DNA of 6,400 nt, from NCBI GenBank assembly GCA_027488165.1, contig JAIYCF010000022.1, positions 1-6,400 on the forward strand, read 5' to 3'. Source of the DNA: Streptomycetaceae bacterium. Lineage in GTDB: Bacteria; Actinomycetota; Actinomycetes; Nanopelagicales; Nanopelagicaceae. A program made the translations under genes and the position numbers. The notes under the pieces are model-generated. The model was not told the origin of the DNA and did no database searches. It worked only from the letters and a program-made list of their open reading frames with translations. Positions 1 through 5,920 of this stretch are shown here, in pieces (the stretch's first letter is position 1; every line of letters starts with the position of its first letter).

Positions 1-1
1 C

Positions 2-655
2 GGAACCGCCTTCGCAGTATCCGATACTCCAACTCATGACGCATCTGGCCAAGTTGCTGGTTTTGCTGATGCCACAGGTCGCTTCCTGCCACTTGTCTGC
101 ACGCTAAATGCAGCGCGCATTTTGGATGCAGCAACTCGCATCCTTGGAAAAACTCATGACGAAGTTGGCGCTCTCGCTCTCAGTGCAAACCCCGGCGCTA
201 ACGGTCTTTCGCTGTTGCCTTACTTCGAAGGTGAGCGAACCCCTAACCGTCCCCACGCAACAGGTGTCTTTGGTGGAATGAATTTAAATAACTCAAATGC
301 GTCAGATATCGCTCGCGCAATGGTCGAAGGAATGCTCTGCGGTTTAGTTGATGCAGTTGATGCTTTAGAAAAGTTAGGCGTAAATGTAAAGCGAATTATC
401 TTGATTGGTGGCGCCGCTAAAAACCCAGCTGTCTCGCAAATTGCTGCCGCGCTCTTTGGTCGTGAAGTCCTTGTTCCTCCAGCAGGTGAATATGTGGCAA
501 ATGGCGCAGCCCGCCAAGCGGCTTGGGCCTTACTTGGTGGAGATAGCGCACCTATTTGGGATCTTGGAAAGATTGAAAAAGTATCTGCAACTGCAACACC
601 AGATGTAGTTGAGCGCTATCGCACGCTGCGCGATCGCACCGAGAATTGGAGTTAA
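2..655 (+). CDS. xylB: Xylulokinase, FGGY family, C-terminal part (5' truncated by window edge)
   Basis: Phosphorylates D-xylulose to xylulose-5-phosphate with ATP in the cytoplasm, feeding pentoses into the pentose phosphate pathway. The reading frame is open from base 2, well before the first possible internal start at 122, and codes for 217 residues, about the last 45% of a usual kinase of roughly 480. In fragment numbering, residues 18-40 (VAGFADATGRFLPLVCTLNA and following) match actinobacterial xylulokinases as I know them. GERTPN (77-82) is followed by a stretch at 88-110 (GVFGGMN ... MVEG) fitting the FGGY signature 2 pattern. IGGAAKNP (135-142) is the nucleotide-binding glycine loop, and ANGAARQAAWALLGG (166-180) is the usual closing helix. 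All belong to the C-terminal ATPase-fold domain; the N-terminal sugar-binding domain lies outside the window. A hydrolase gene starts 7 nt after the stop, suggesting one transcript. Another FGGY sugar kinase is possible, but the CTLNAAR and ERTPN segments favour XylB. Confidence 0.9.
   Translation, partial: GTAFAVSDTPTHDASGQVAGFADATGRFLPLVCTLNAARILDAATRILGKTHDEVGALALSANPGANGLSLLPYFEGERTPNRPHATGVFGGMNLNNSNASDIARAMVEGMLCGLVDAVDALEKLGVNVKRIILIGGAAKNPAVSQIAAALFGREVLVPPAGEYVANGAARQAAWALLGGDSAPIWDLGKIEKVSATATPDVVERYRTLRDRTENWS
648..651 (+). promoter_or_regulatory. Ribosome binding site of the alpha/beta hydrolase
   Basis: GGAG lies inside the last codons of the xylulokinase gene, 11 nt before the ATG at 663. 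It supports 663 rather than the in-frame TTG at 609 as the start, because initiation at TTG would add 18 residues with no resemblance to the family. The spacing is slightly long. Confidence 0.5.
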
Positions 656-662
656 CCAAGTT

Positions 663-1592
663 ATGTCACTAGCCCCAGAGATTGTTAAACAATTAGCGGA
701 TCAAAAAGCAGCAGGGCTACCGCAGGTTTGGGAAGCACCCGTTGCCGTCATTCGTGAGTTGACGCAAGGTCGCGTTGCATTTGCAGGAGTACCCGAAGCA
801 ATTCTTTCTGTAACAAATCGCTTCATTCCAGGGCCAACTGCAGATCTTCCAGTTCGCATTTATCGCCCGAACCAAGATCAGAACGCACCAGCTATGGTCT
901 TTTTCCATGGTGGCGGTTGGGTATTAAATTTTTTAGATATTTATGATGCCGCTCTGCACCGCTTAGCAAATCAAAGTGGCTCGGTAATCATCAGCGTTAA
1001 TTATCAGAAAGCGCCAGAGCATCCTTTCCCAGCTCCTTTTGATGATTGTTATGCAGGACTTCTCTGGGTTAAAGCGCACGCCCAAGAAATAGGTGTCGAT
1101 CCCAATCGCATTGGCGTTGGCGGCGACAGCGCTGGTGGAAATCTGGCTGCAGCTGTTGCGCTAAAAGCGCGCGATGAAAACGTTGCTTTAACTTATCAGT
1201 TACTCGTTTATCCCTGCTTGGATCGAGATTTCACAACTAAGTCGTATATCGAGGCGGCGACGGATTACGGCTTAACAACGCAAGCGATGCAATGGTTCTG
1301 GGATCAATACCTGCAAGGCAATCAGCACGATAACAATCCCTATGCTGCACCGATGCGTGCAAAGTCACTTGCTGGCGTTGCACCATCCATCGTTATCACC
1401 GCGCAATACGATCCGCTGGTAAGTGACTCTGAGAATTACTGTGCGAAGTTAACGAGCGACGGCGCCGAACACATCTACAAAGAATTTCCGGGAATGATCC
1501 ATGGCTTCTTTGCAAACGTGGCTGCAACTCCATCATCACACCTGGCACTTGATTTTGCTGCACAAGAAATTGCAGAACGAACCAAAAAATAA
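663..1592 (+). CDS. Alpha/beta hydrolase, HSL-type esterase/lipase (family IV)
   Basis: Predicted cytoplasmic carboxylesterase of the hormone-sensitive-lipase-like family, 309 residues, which is typical. HGGGW (82-86) is the oxyanion-hole motif of this family. GDSAGG (154-159) holds the nucleophile Ser156, Asp250 lies in AQYDPL, and His280 lies in GMIHGF, completing the triad. NYQKAPEHPFPAPFDD (113-128) is the conserved segment between oxyanion loop and nucleophile elbow. No signal peptide or membrane segment is visible. I chose ATG 663 because it has GGAG upstream, lies 7 nt after the kinase stop, and the added residues from TTG 609 only read the kinase gene out of frame. Position behind xylB hints at release of sugars or aromatics from esters (for example acetylated xylosides), but this is only context; family members act on many short-chain esters. 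The stop codon directly abuts the end of convergent glgC. Confidence 0.9.
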   Translation: MSLAPEIVKQLADQKAAGLPQVWEAPVAVIRELTQGRVAFAGVPEAILSVTNRFIPGPTADLPVRIYRPNQDQNAPAMVFFHGGGWVLNFLDIYDAALHRLANQSGSVIISVNYQKAPEHPFPAPFDDCYAGLLWVKAHAQEIGVDPNRIGVGGDSAGGNLAAAVALKARDENVALTYQLLVYPCLDRDFTTKSYIEAATDYGLTTQAMQWFWDQYLQGNQHDNNPYAAPMRAKSLAGVAPSIVITAQYDPLVSDSENYCAKLTSDGAEHIYKEFPGMIHGFFANVAATPSSHLALDFAAQEIAERTKK

Positions 1593-2816
1593 TTAAGGGG
1601 TAACTCTCACGCCTTTGCCGACAATCACGATTCCAGCTTCGGAGACGGTAAAGCGAGCACGATCACGCTCAAGATCTACACCGATCTGCGCACCTGGTTC
1701 CACAATTACGCTTTTATCTAAGATCGCACTTCGGATAACTGCCTTGTCGCCAATCTTTACCGATGGCATAAGTACAGATCCATCAACAAATGCGCCTGCT
1801 CCGACATGTACATCGTGTGAAATAACAGTTCGGTTTACATGACCGCCGGCGATGATCGAACCTGCGCCAACTATCGAATCCTGAGCGATTCCGCCCTCAC
1901 TAAATTTCGCAGGTGGCAGTGATGGTGGATTGGTAAGTAGCGGCCATTCGCGGTTGTAGAGATTAAAGATTGGGTGGATTGAAACTAGATCCATATGTGC
2001 GTCGTAATAGGCGTCGATGGAACCCACATCGCGCCAGTAACCTTTATCGCGCTCGGTTTCGCCAGGAACTACGTTATTGGCGAAGTCATAAACCTTAGCA
2101 ACACCATTTTTAGTCAGCATCGGAATGATGTTTCCACCGAGATCATGGCGACTTTCTAAATCTTCCGAATCTAAAATTAAAGCTTCTTCCATAATGTCAC
2201 GACGGAAGATGTAATTTCCCATCGAAACCAAACAAAGATCAGGGTGACCTGGCATCGCAGGTGGGTCAGATGGCTTTTCGTGGAATGCCTTAATTGTTAT
2301 TCCATCATCCGCTAACTCAATTACGCCAAATTCATGCGCCTCTGAACGTGGCATGCGAATTGCTGCGACCGTAACTCCGGCGCCAGATTCAAGATGCGCT
2401 TCAAACATCTGATCTGGATCCATCCGATATACGTGATCAGCACCGAATACGAGCACATGGTTGGGATTTTCATCGTGAATCAAATTGAAATTCTGCAAAA
2501 TTGCATCCGCGCTACCTGTATACCAACGTGGACCTAAGCGCTGCTGCGCTGGAACTGGTGTGATGTAATTTCCTAAAAGAGTACTCATGCGCCAAGTTGT
2601 CGTGATGTGACGGTCCAGTGAGTGGGATTTATATTGTGTTAAAACGGCAATCTTGCGCATTTCAGCATTTACTAAATTAGATAGTACGAAATCCACCAAC
2701 CGATAAGAGCCGCCGAATGGAACTGCAGGTTTAGCGCGATCTGCGGTCAATGGCATTAAACGCTTGCCTTCGCCGCCAGCTAGGACAATTCCTAGCGGAC
2801 TTTCTCTGCGCTTCAT
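1593..2816 (-). CDS. glgC: Glucose-1-phosphate adenylyltransferase (ADP-glucose pyrophosphorylase)
   Basis: Makes ADP-glucose and pyrophosphate from ATP and glucose-1-phosphate, the committed, normally allosteric step of bacterial glycogen synthesis. It has 407 residues, full length for actinobacterial GlgC. The nucleotidyltransferase domain spans about 7-280: GGEGKRL (14-20) with RAKPAVPFGG (27-36) form the nucleotide loop, WYTGSADA (98-105) follows, GADHVYRMD (125-133) contains the metal-binding Asp127, FHEKP (178-182) holds the glucose-1-phosphate lysine Lys181, and WRDVGSIDAY (261-270) closes the site. Residues about 305-400 show the I/V-G-x repeats of the left-handed beta-helix (IVGAGSIIAGGHV, VHVGAGAFV, VKIGDKAVI, IVEPGAQIGV), which carries regulation and tetramer contacts. 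The ATG at 2816 gives the standard short N terminus before IVLAGG. No purine-rich ribosome site precedes it; a TAGATT hexamer 6 nt upstream suggests a leaderless mRNA. It is divergent from glgA, with which it functions. Confidence 0.97.
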   Translation of the reverse strand: MKRRESPLGIVLAGGEGKRLMPLTADRAKPAVPFGGSYRLVDFVLSNLVNAEMRKIAVLTQYKSHSLDRHITTTWRMSTLLGNYITPVPAQQRLGPRWYTGSADAILQNFNLIHDENPNHVLVFGADHVYRMDPDQMFEAHLESGAGVTVAAIRMPRSEAHEFGVIELADDGITIKAFHEKPSDPPAMPGHPDLCLVSMGNYIFRRDIMEEALILDSEDLESRHDLGGNIIPMLTKNGVAKVYDFANNVVPGETERDKGYWRDVGSIDAYYDAHMDLVSIHPIFNLYNREWPLLTNPPSLPPAKFSEGGIAQDSIVGAGSIIAGGHVNRTVISHDVHVGAGAFVDGSVLMPSVKIGDKAVIRSAILDKSVIVEPGAQIGVDLERDRARFTVSEAGIVIVGKGVRVTP

Positions 2817-2822
2817 GGCATA

Positions 2823-2828
2823 AATCTA
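2823..2828 (-). promoter_or_regulatory. Putative -10 element of glgC (leaderless start)
   Basis: On the minus strand TAGATT fits the actinobacterial TANNNT -10 pattern and ends 6 nt before the glgC ATG, so transcription would begin on or next to the A of the start codon. No Shine-Dalgarno-like sequence competes with this reading. The best -35 candidate (CTGTCG, 2852-2847, 18-nt spacing) is weak. Inference from pattern only. Confidence 0.5.
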
Positions 2829-2829
2829 C

Positions 2830-2849
2830 TCGCGTTACTTCCAACGCGA
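2830..2849. promoter_or_regulatory. Inverted repeat TCGCGTT-N6-AACGCGA, candidate operator between glgC and glgA
   Basis: Two perfect 7-base arms (2830-2836 and 2843-2849) flank the spacer ACTTCC. The 20-bp dyad lies immediately upstream of the glgC -10 hexamer, overlapping its expected spacer and -35 zone, and about 25 bp upstream of the glgA hexamer. Size and symmetry suit a dimeric repressor or activator such as a LacI or TetR family protein. It is not followed by a T-run and lies between divergent starts, so a terminator is unlikely. The regulator cannot be named from this window. Confidence 0.45.
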
Positions 2850-2874
2850 CAGTAGTAATTGCCATAACTTGGAT

Positions 2875-2880
2875 TAGGCT
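2875..2880 (+). promoter_or_regulatory. Putative -10 element of glgA (leaderless start)
   Basis: TAGGCT fits TANNNT and ends 7 nt before the glgA ATG at 2888, placing the transcript start at 2887 or 2888. The bases between it and the ATG (CTGATCT) contain no ribosome site. No good -35 is seen at 16-18 nt; TTGCCA at 2859-2864 is only 10 nt upstream, too close. Confidence 0.45.
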
Positions 2881-2887
2881 CTGATCT

Positions 2888-4054
2888 ATGAGCAGCGATC
2901 TCAAAGTCGGCATCGTCACTAAAGAATGGCCACCACAGGTCTATGGCGGAGCCGGCGTCCATGTTTTCCAATTGACGCAAGCGCTTCGATCAATTAGCGG
3001 TGTTCAGGTTGATGTGCACTGCTTTGGCGGAGCGCGGTCAGATGGCGCTTTTGGATATGAAACTCCCAGCGGATTCACAACTGCAAATCCTGCGCTGCAA
3101 GCAATTGCAACAGATCTAGCAATCGCAACCAACCTTGAAAGCGTGCAGCTCGTGCATTCACATACTTGGTATGCAAATATGGCAGGACATACCGCATCGT
3201 TGCTTTACGGAATCCCCCACATTGTTAGCGCACATTCTCTTGAACCGCTGCGTCCGTGGAAGGCCGAACAACTCGGTGGCGGTTATCAAATTTCTTCTTG
3301 GGCAGAAAAGACTGCCTACGAAAGCGCTGCCGCAATTATCTCTGTCAGCGATGGAATGCGCGCCGATGTTTTAAGCGCTTATCCCGACGTTGACCCAAGG
3401 AAAGTTCACACCATTCGCAACGGAGTAGACGTTGCAAAGTTTGCACCAAATCCTGATTCATCGGTTCTGGCTAAGTATGGAATCAAGGGGCCTTACGCCA
3501 CATTTGTTGGTCGCATTACTCGTCAAAAAGGTTTAGCTCATTTGTTGCGCGCCTGGAAATCAGTTCCTGCAGAATACGGATTAGTACTTTGCGCCGGAAG
3601 TCCAGATGAGCCAGGTATTGGCGCAGAAGTTGCCGAACTAATTGCAGAGCTACAGAAGGTTCGCAAAAATATCTGGTGGATTAAAGATATGTTGCCGCAC
3701 GATGAATTAACCGCTGTGTTAACTCAAGCCGAGCTCTTCTTGTGTCCATCAATTTATGAACCACTCGGAATTGTTAATTTAGAGGCGATGGGATGCCAAA
3801 CCGCGGTACTGGCATCGCGTGTAGGTGGAATTCAAGAAGTTGTAGATCACTTAAAAACTGGTGAATTAGTTGACTACACCGAAGATCACGCCAAGTTTGA
3901 GGGTGATTTATCTCAATCTATAACTCGGTTATTGGCAGATCCAGAACTACTTAAGCGTTATGGAAAAGCAGGCCGCGAACGCGCGACTACTCATTTTGGC
4001 TGGGATGCCGTCGCACAGGCTACTATTGCGCTCTATCGCAGCGTGCTGCGTTAA
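2888..4054 (+). CDS. glgA: Actinobacterial GT4 glycogen synthase / alpha-maltose-1-phosphate synthase (GlgA/GlgM type)
   Basis: Uses ADP-glucose from GlgC. Members of this corynebacterial-type GT4 family are annotated as glycogen synthase; the mycobacterial homologue Rv1212c, also divergent from glgC, was reported to join ADP-glucose and glucose-1-phosphate into maltose-1-phosphate (GlgM). The sequence alone does not decide between these. It has 388 residues, matching the GT4 family and shorter than the roughly 480-residue GT5 GlgA of E. coli. The N-terminal GT-B domain has EWPPQVYGGAGVHV (13-26), HSHTWYANMAGH (90-101) and AHSLEPLRPWK (115-125). The C-terminal domain has FVGRITRQKG (206-215) and EPLGIVNLEAMG (291-302), containing the EX7E pair Glu291/Glu299 of retaining GT4 enzymes, then SRVGGIQEVV (310-319). 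There is no signal peptide, so it is cytoplasmic. ATG 2888 is supported by the -10-like hexamer 7 nt upstream and the family-typical start before VGIVTKEWPP. Confidence 0.93.
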   Translation: MSSDLKVGIVTKEWPPQVYGGAGVHVFQLTQALRSISGVQVDVHCFGGARSDGAFGYETPSGFTTANPALQAIATDLAIATNLESVQLVHSHTWYANMAGHTASLLYGIPHIVSAHSLEPLRPWKAEQLGGGYQISSWAEKTAYESAAAIISVSDGMRADVLSAYPDVDPRKVHTIRNGVDVAKFAPNPDSSVLAKYGIKGPYATFVGRITRQKGLAHLLRAWKSVPAEYGLVLCAGSPDEPGIGAEVAELIAELQKVRKNIWWIKDMLPHDELTAVLTQAELFLCPSIYEPLGIVNLEAMGCQTAVLASRVGGIQEVVDHLKTGELVDYTEDHAKFEGDLSQSITRLLADPELLKRYGKAGRERATTHFGWDAVAQATIALYRSVLR

Positions 4055-4076
4055 ATAAAAAACACTTCCGAGCACT

Positions 4077-4080
4077 GGAG
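4077..4080 (+). promoter_or_regulatory. Ribosome binding site of the EamA transporter
   Basis: GGAG lies 11 nt before the ATG at 4092, the same distance as for the hydrolase gene. Unlike glgA and glgC, this start has a recognisable ribosome site and no TANNNT hexamer at the leaderless distance, which suggests translation from a longer transcript, probably read through from glgA. Confidence 0.45.
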
Positions 4081-4091
4081 CACTTCGACTC

Positions 4092-4961
4092 ATGTCGCGC
4101 CGTAACTTGATCCTCTTCATCCTGGCTGGCTTTCTTTGGGGTATCCCGTATCTCTTTATTAAGGTCGCAGTTGATCCGCAAGATGGCTTCTCTCCTGCAA
4201 TTGTCGTGTTCGGACGTGTGTTTATCGGTGCGCTAGTTCTGATTCCAATTGCGATCTACGATAAAACTTTCTTTACTGCGATTAAACATTGGCGATATAT
4301 CGCGGTCTATGCCCTCTTTGAAATGGTTGGACCTTGGATTCTGATCGGAACTGCAGAGCAGAAGATCTCATCTGGGCTCGCTGGTCTGCTCGTCTCATCA
4401 GTACCCATCTTTTCAACGCTTATTGCATCTCGCTATGGCGACAAATCAGTCTGGCAACCAAAGCGCTTATTCGGAATCGCCATCGGTTTTCTCGGGGTCT
4501 TCTTACTTGTTGGAATTGAGAGCATTACTGGTTCATCCGATCCACTCTCAATCGTTATGGTTCTCGCCGCATCAATTGGTTACGCCTTCGCGGTTATCTA
4601 TATAACTCGCAAGATGCCTGATGGATCAGGCATTGCGATCAACGGTATCGCTATGGTCATGACAGCAATCTTTTACGCACCAGCGCTCTTCTTCTGGCCA
4701 GATCACTCGATCAGCAATGAGGCGATTTATTCTCTGATCGCACTCGGAGTTCTATCAACCGGAATTGCATTTGCCGTCTTCTTTACCGTGATGGCAGAGA
4801 TCGGGCCTACGCGTGCATCGCTGGTTACTTATATGAATACCGCTTTTGCAGTGGTTCTTGGCGTAATCATTTTAAATGAACCGTTAACCGTTGGAATTAT
4901 CGTTGGACTACCACTGGTTTTGATCGGCTCATATCTAGCAAGCCGCAGAACTAGCGCTTAG
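4092..4961 (+). CDS. EamA/DMT-superfamily transporter (ten-helix), substrate unknown
   Basis: Integral membrane permease of the drug/metabolite transporter superfamily; 289 residues, the usual size. Hydrophobic segments can be placed at about 7-26, 37-55, 68-86, 93-112, 127-142, 152-171, 183-202, 212-232, 243-262 and 266-284, giving ten helices in two EamA repeats (about 5-140 and 152-285). The family's N-terminal GFLWGIPYLFIKVAV (13-27) is present, as is the second-half end: PTRASLVTYMNTAFAVVLG (239-257) and LNEPLT (261-266). The positive RRTSA tail fits a cytoplasmic C terminus. Relatives export amino acids or other metabolites, but substrate cannot be read from sequence. It lies 37 nt after glgA on the same strand, so it may share that transcript without a functional link. 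Its TAG stop overlaps the TAA of convergent era by 4 bp. Confidence 0.9.
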   Translation: MSRRNLILFILAGFLWGIPYLFIKVAVDPQDGFSPAIVVFGRVFIGALVLIPIAIYDKTFFTAIKHWRYIAVYALFEMVGPWILIGTAEQKISSGLAGLLVSSVPIFSTLIASRYGDKSVWQPKRLFGIAIGFLGVFLLVGIESITGSSDPLSIVMVLAASIGYAFAVIYITRKMPDGSGIAINGIAMVMTAIFYAPALFFWPDHSISNEAIYSLIALGVLSTGIAFAVFFTVMAEIGPTRASLVTYMNTAFAVVLGVIILNEPLTVGIIVGLPLVLIGSYLASRRTSA

Positions 4962-5875
4962 TTTTCGCCAAATCCCAAACGCTGTAACAACTTAGGATCG
5001 CGCTGCCATTCTTTAGATACTTTTACATGTAGCCCTAAGAAAATTCGAGCGTTAAGTTCGCGTTCGATATCTGCACGAGCACGCATTCCAATATCTTTTA
5101 ATCGTTCTCCCTTATGGCCCAAGATGATTCCAGTCTGCGAATCGCGTTCGACGTGGATCGTGGCATGGATATCAAAGAATGGACGAGAGCCTTTTTCATC
5201 GCGCTCAGACATTTCATCAATTGTGACCATAATCGAATGTGGAAGTTCTTCGCGGGCATCGCGCATGGCGGCCTCACGAATTAACTCGCAGATTAACTGC
5301 TGCTGATCCTGATCGCTCTTCATGTCATCAGGATAGAAAGCTGGACCAACTGGCAAACTTTTGCCGATTAACTCGGCGAGTAAATCGATCTGCGAATGAA
5401 TCGCTGCAGATATCGGAACAATCTCATCCCAAGCAAATCCCTTTGCCAGATCGTTGATTCCGGCTAGGCGCAGAGCCAACTTCTCTTTGGAAATTAAGTC
5501 TGTCTTGGTAACTAGCGCGAACTTCTTAGCGCGGGGATGTTTTGCGATCTCTTGGGCAAGAAAGACATCTCCTCCCCCAGATGTTTCATCCGCTGGCAGA
5601 CACATTAAAACAATATCTACTGAATCCATACTCTCGCCAACGACTGCATTTAGGCGATGCCCAAGCAAAGTCTTTGGTTTATGGATACCTGGAGTATCTA
5701 CAAGGACTGCTTGAAAAGTTGGTTGGTTTACGATGCCGCGAATGGCATGGCGCGTGGTGTTGGGATGCGGTGATGTTATTGCGATCTTGCTACCGACAAG
5801 TGCGTTAATGAGCGTTGATTTTCCGGTGTTAGGGCGGCCGACAATTGCGACAAAGCCAGAACGGAATTCACTCAT
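4958..5875 (-). CDS. era: GTPase Era, 30S ribosomal subunit assembly factor
   Basis: Binds the 3' end of 16S rRNA and helps mature the small ribosomal subunit; normally essential. It has 305 residues, full length. The N-terminal GTPase domain has G1 GRPNTGKS (13-20), the G2 threonine in PNTTRH (38-43), G3 DTPG (60-63), G4 TKTD (123-126) and G5 SAA (156-158). The second domain is a type II KH RNA-binding fold: HATIHVERDSQTGIILGHKG (237-256) with the GHKG loop at 253-256, then LKDIGMRARADIERELNARI (259-278) and the closing LHVKVSKEWQRDP (282-294). G4 is TKTD rather than NKxD, and G1 has Thr where many Era proteins have Val; I regard both as common in Actinobacteria. ATG 5875 has GAGAG 9 nt upstream. 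It lies 45 nt downstream of dprA on the same strand and no clear promoter is seen in the gap, so co-transcription is likely. Confidence 0.97.
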   Translation of the reverse strand: MSEFRSGFVAIVGRPNTGKSTLINALVGSKIAITSPHPNTTRHAIRGIVNQPTFQAVLVDTPGIHKPKTLLGHRLNAVVGESMDSVDIVLMCLPADETSGGGDVFLAQEIAKHPRAKKFALVTKTDLISKEKLALRLAGINDLAKGFAWDEIVPISAAIHSQIDLLAELIGKSLPVGPAFYPDDMKSDQDQQQLICELIREAAMRDAREELPHSIMVTIDEMSERDEKGSRPFFDIHATIHVERDSQTGIILGHKGERLKDIGMRARADIERELNARIFLGLHVKVSKEWQRDPKLLQRLGFGEN

Positions 5876-5884
5876 ACGCTTATT

Positions 5885-5889
5885 CTCTC
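5885..5889 (-). promoter_or_regulatory. Ribosome binding site of era
   Basis: On the minus strand GAGAG ends 9 nt before the era ATG, a normal distance. No TANNNT hexamer was found between the dprA stop and era, which fits translation from a dprA-era message rather than an own leaderless transcript. Confidence 0.5.
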
Positions 5890-5920
5890 ATTAAGCGCTT
5901 GCATTGCCTAAACCAAATAT

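Noticed and set aside
122..124. TTG as the start of a 177-residue xylulokinase-like protein
   Set aside because: The frame is open from base 2 with clear kinase sequence (VAGFADATGRF, VCTLNAAR) upstream, so the gene is cut by the window edge rather than starting here.
123..126. G4 motif TKTD in Era (residues 123-126 of the protein encoded at 4958-5875) as a defective GTPase site
   Set aside because: TKxD is a known variant of NKxD in TRAFAC GTPases and, as far as I recall, usual in actinobacterial Era; the other G motifs are intact.
630..637. GCGATCGC octamer, resembling a cyanobacterial HIP1 element
   Set aside because: I noticed only this one copy, it lies within coding sequence, and nothing else in the window is cyanobacterial.
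609..662. N-terminal extension of the hydrolase from a TTG start
   Set aside because: The 18 extra residues overlap the xylulokinase gene out of frame and resemble nothing in the family, while ATG 663 has GGAG 11 nt upstream.
2859..2864. TTGCCA as a -35 element for glgA
   Set aside because: Only 10 nt separate it from the TAGGCT hexamer, and a normally spaced -10 would put the transcript start beyond the ATG.
4070..4084. Direct repeat GAGCACT-G-GAGCACT before the EamA transporter
   Set aside because: Two 7-base copies one base apart; the second includes part of the ribosome site. Too short to claim a regulatory role or a mobile-element footprint.
5893..5900. Palindrome AAGCGCTT between dprA and era
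   Set aside because: An uninterrupted 8-base palindrome with no loop and no T-run cannot act as a terminator, and similar AGCGCTT strings recur in coding regions here.
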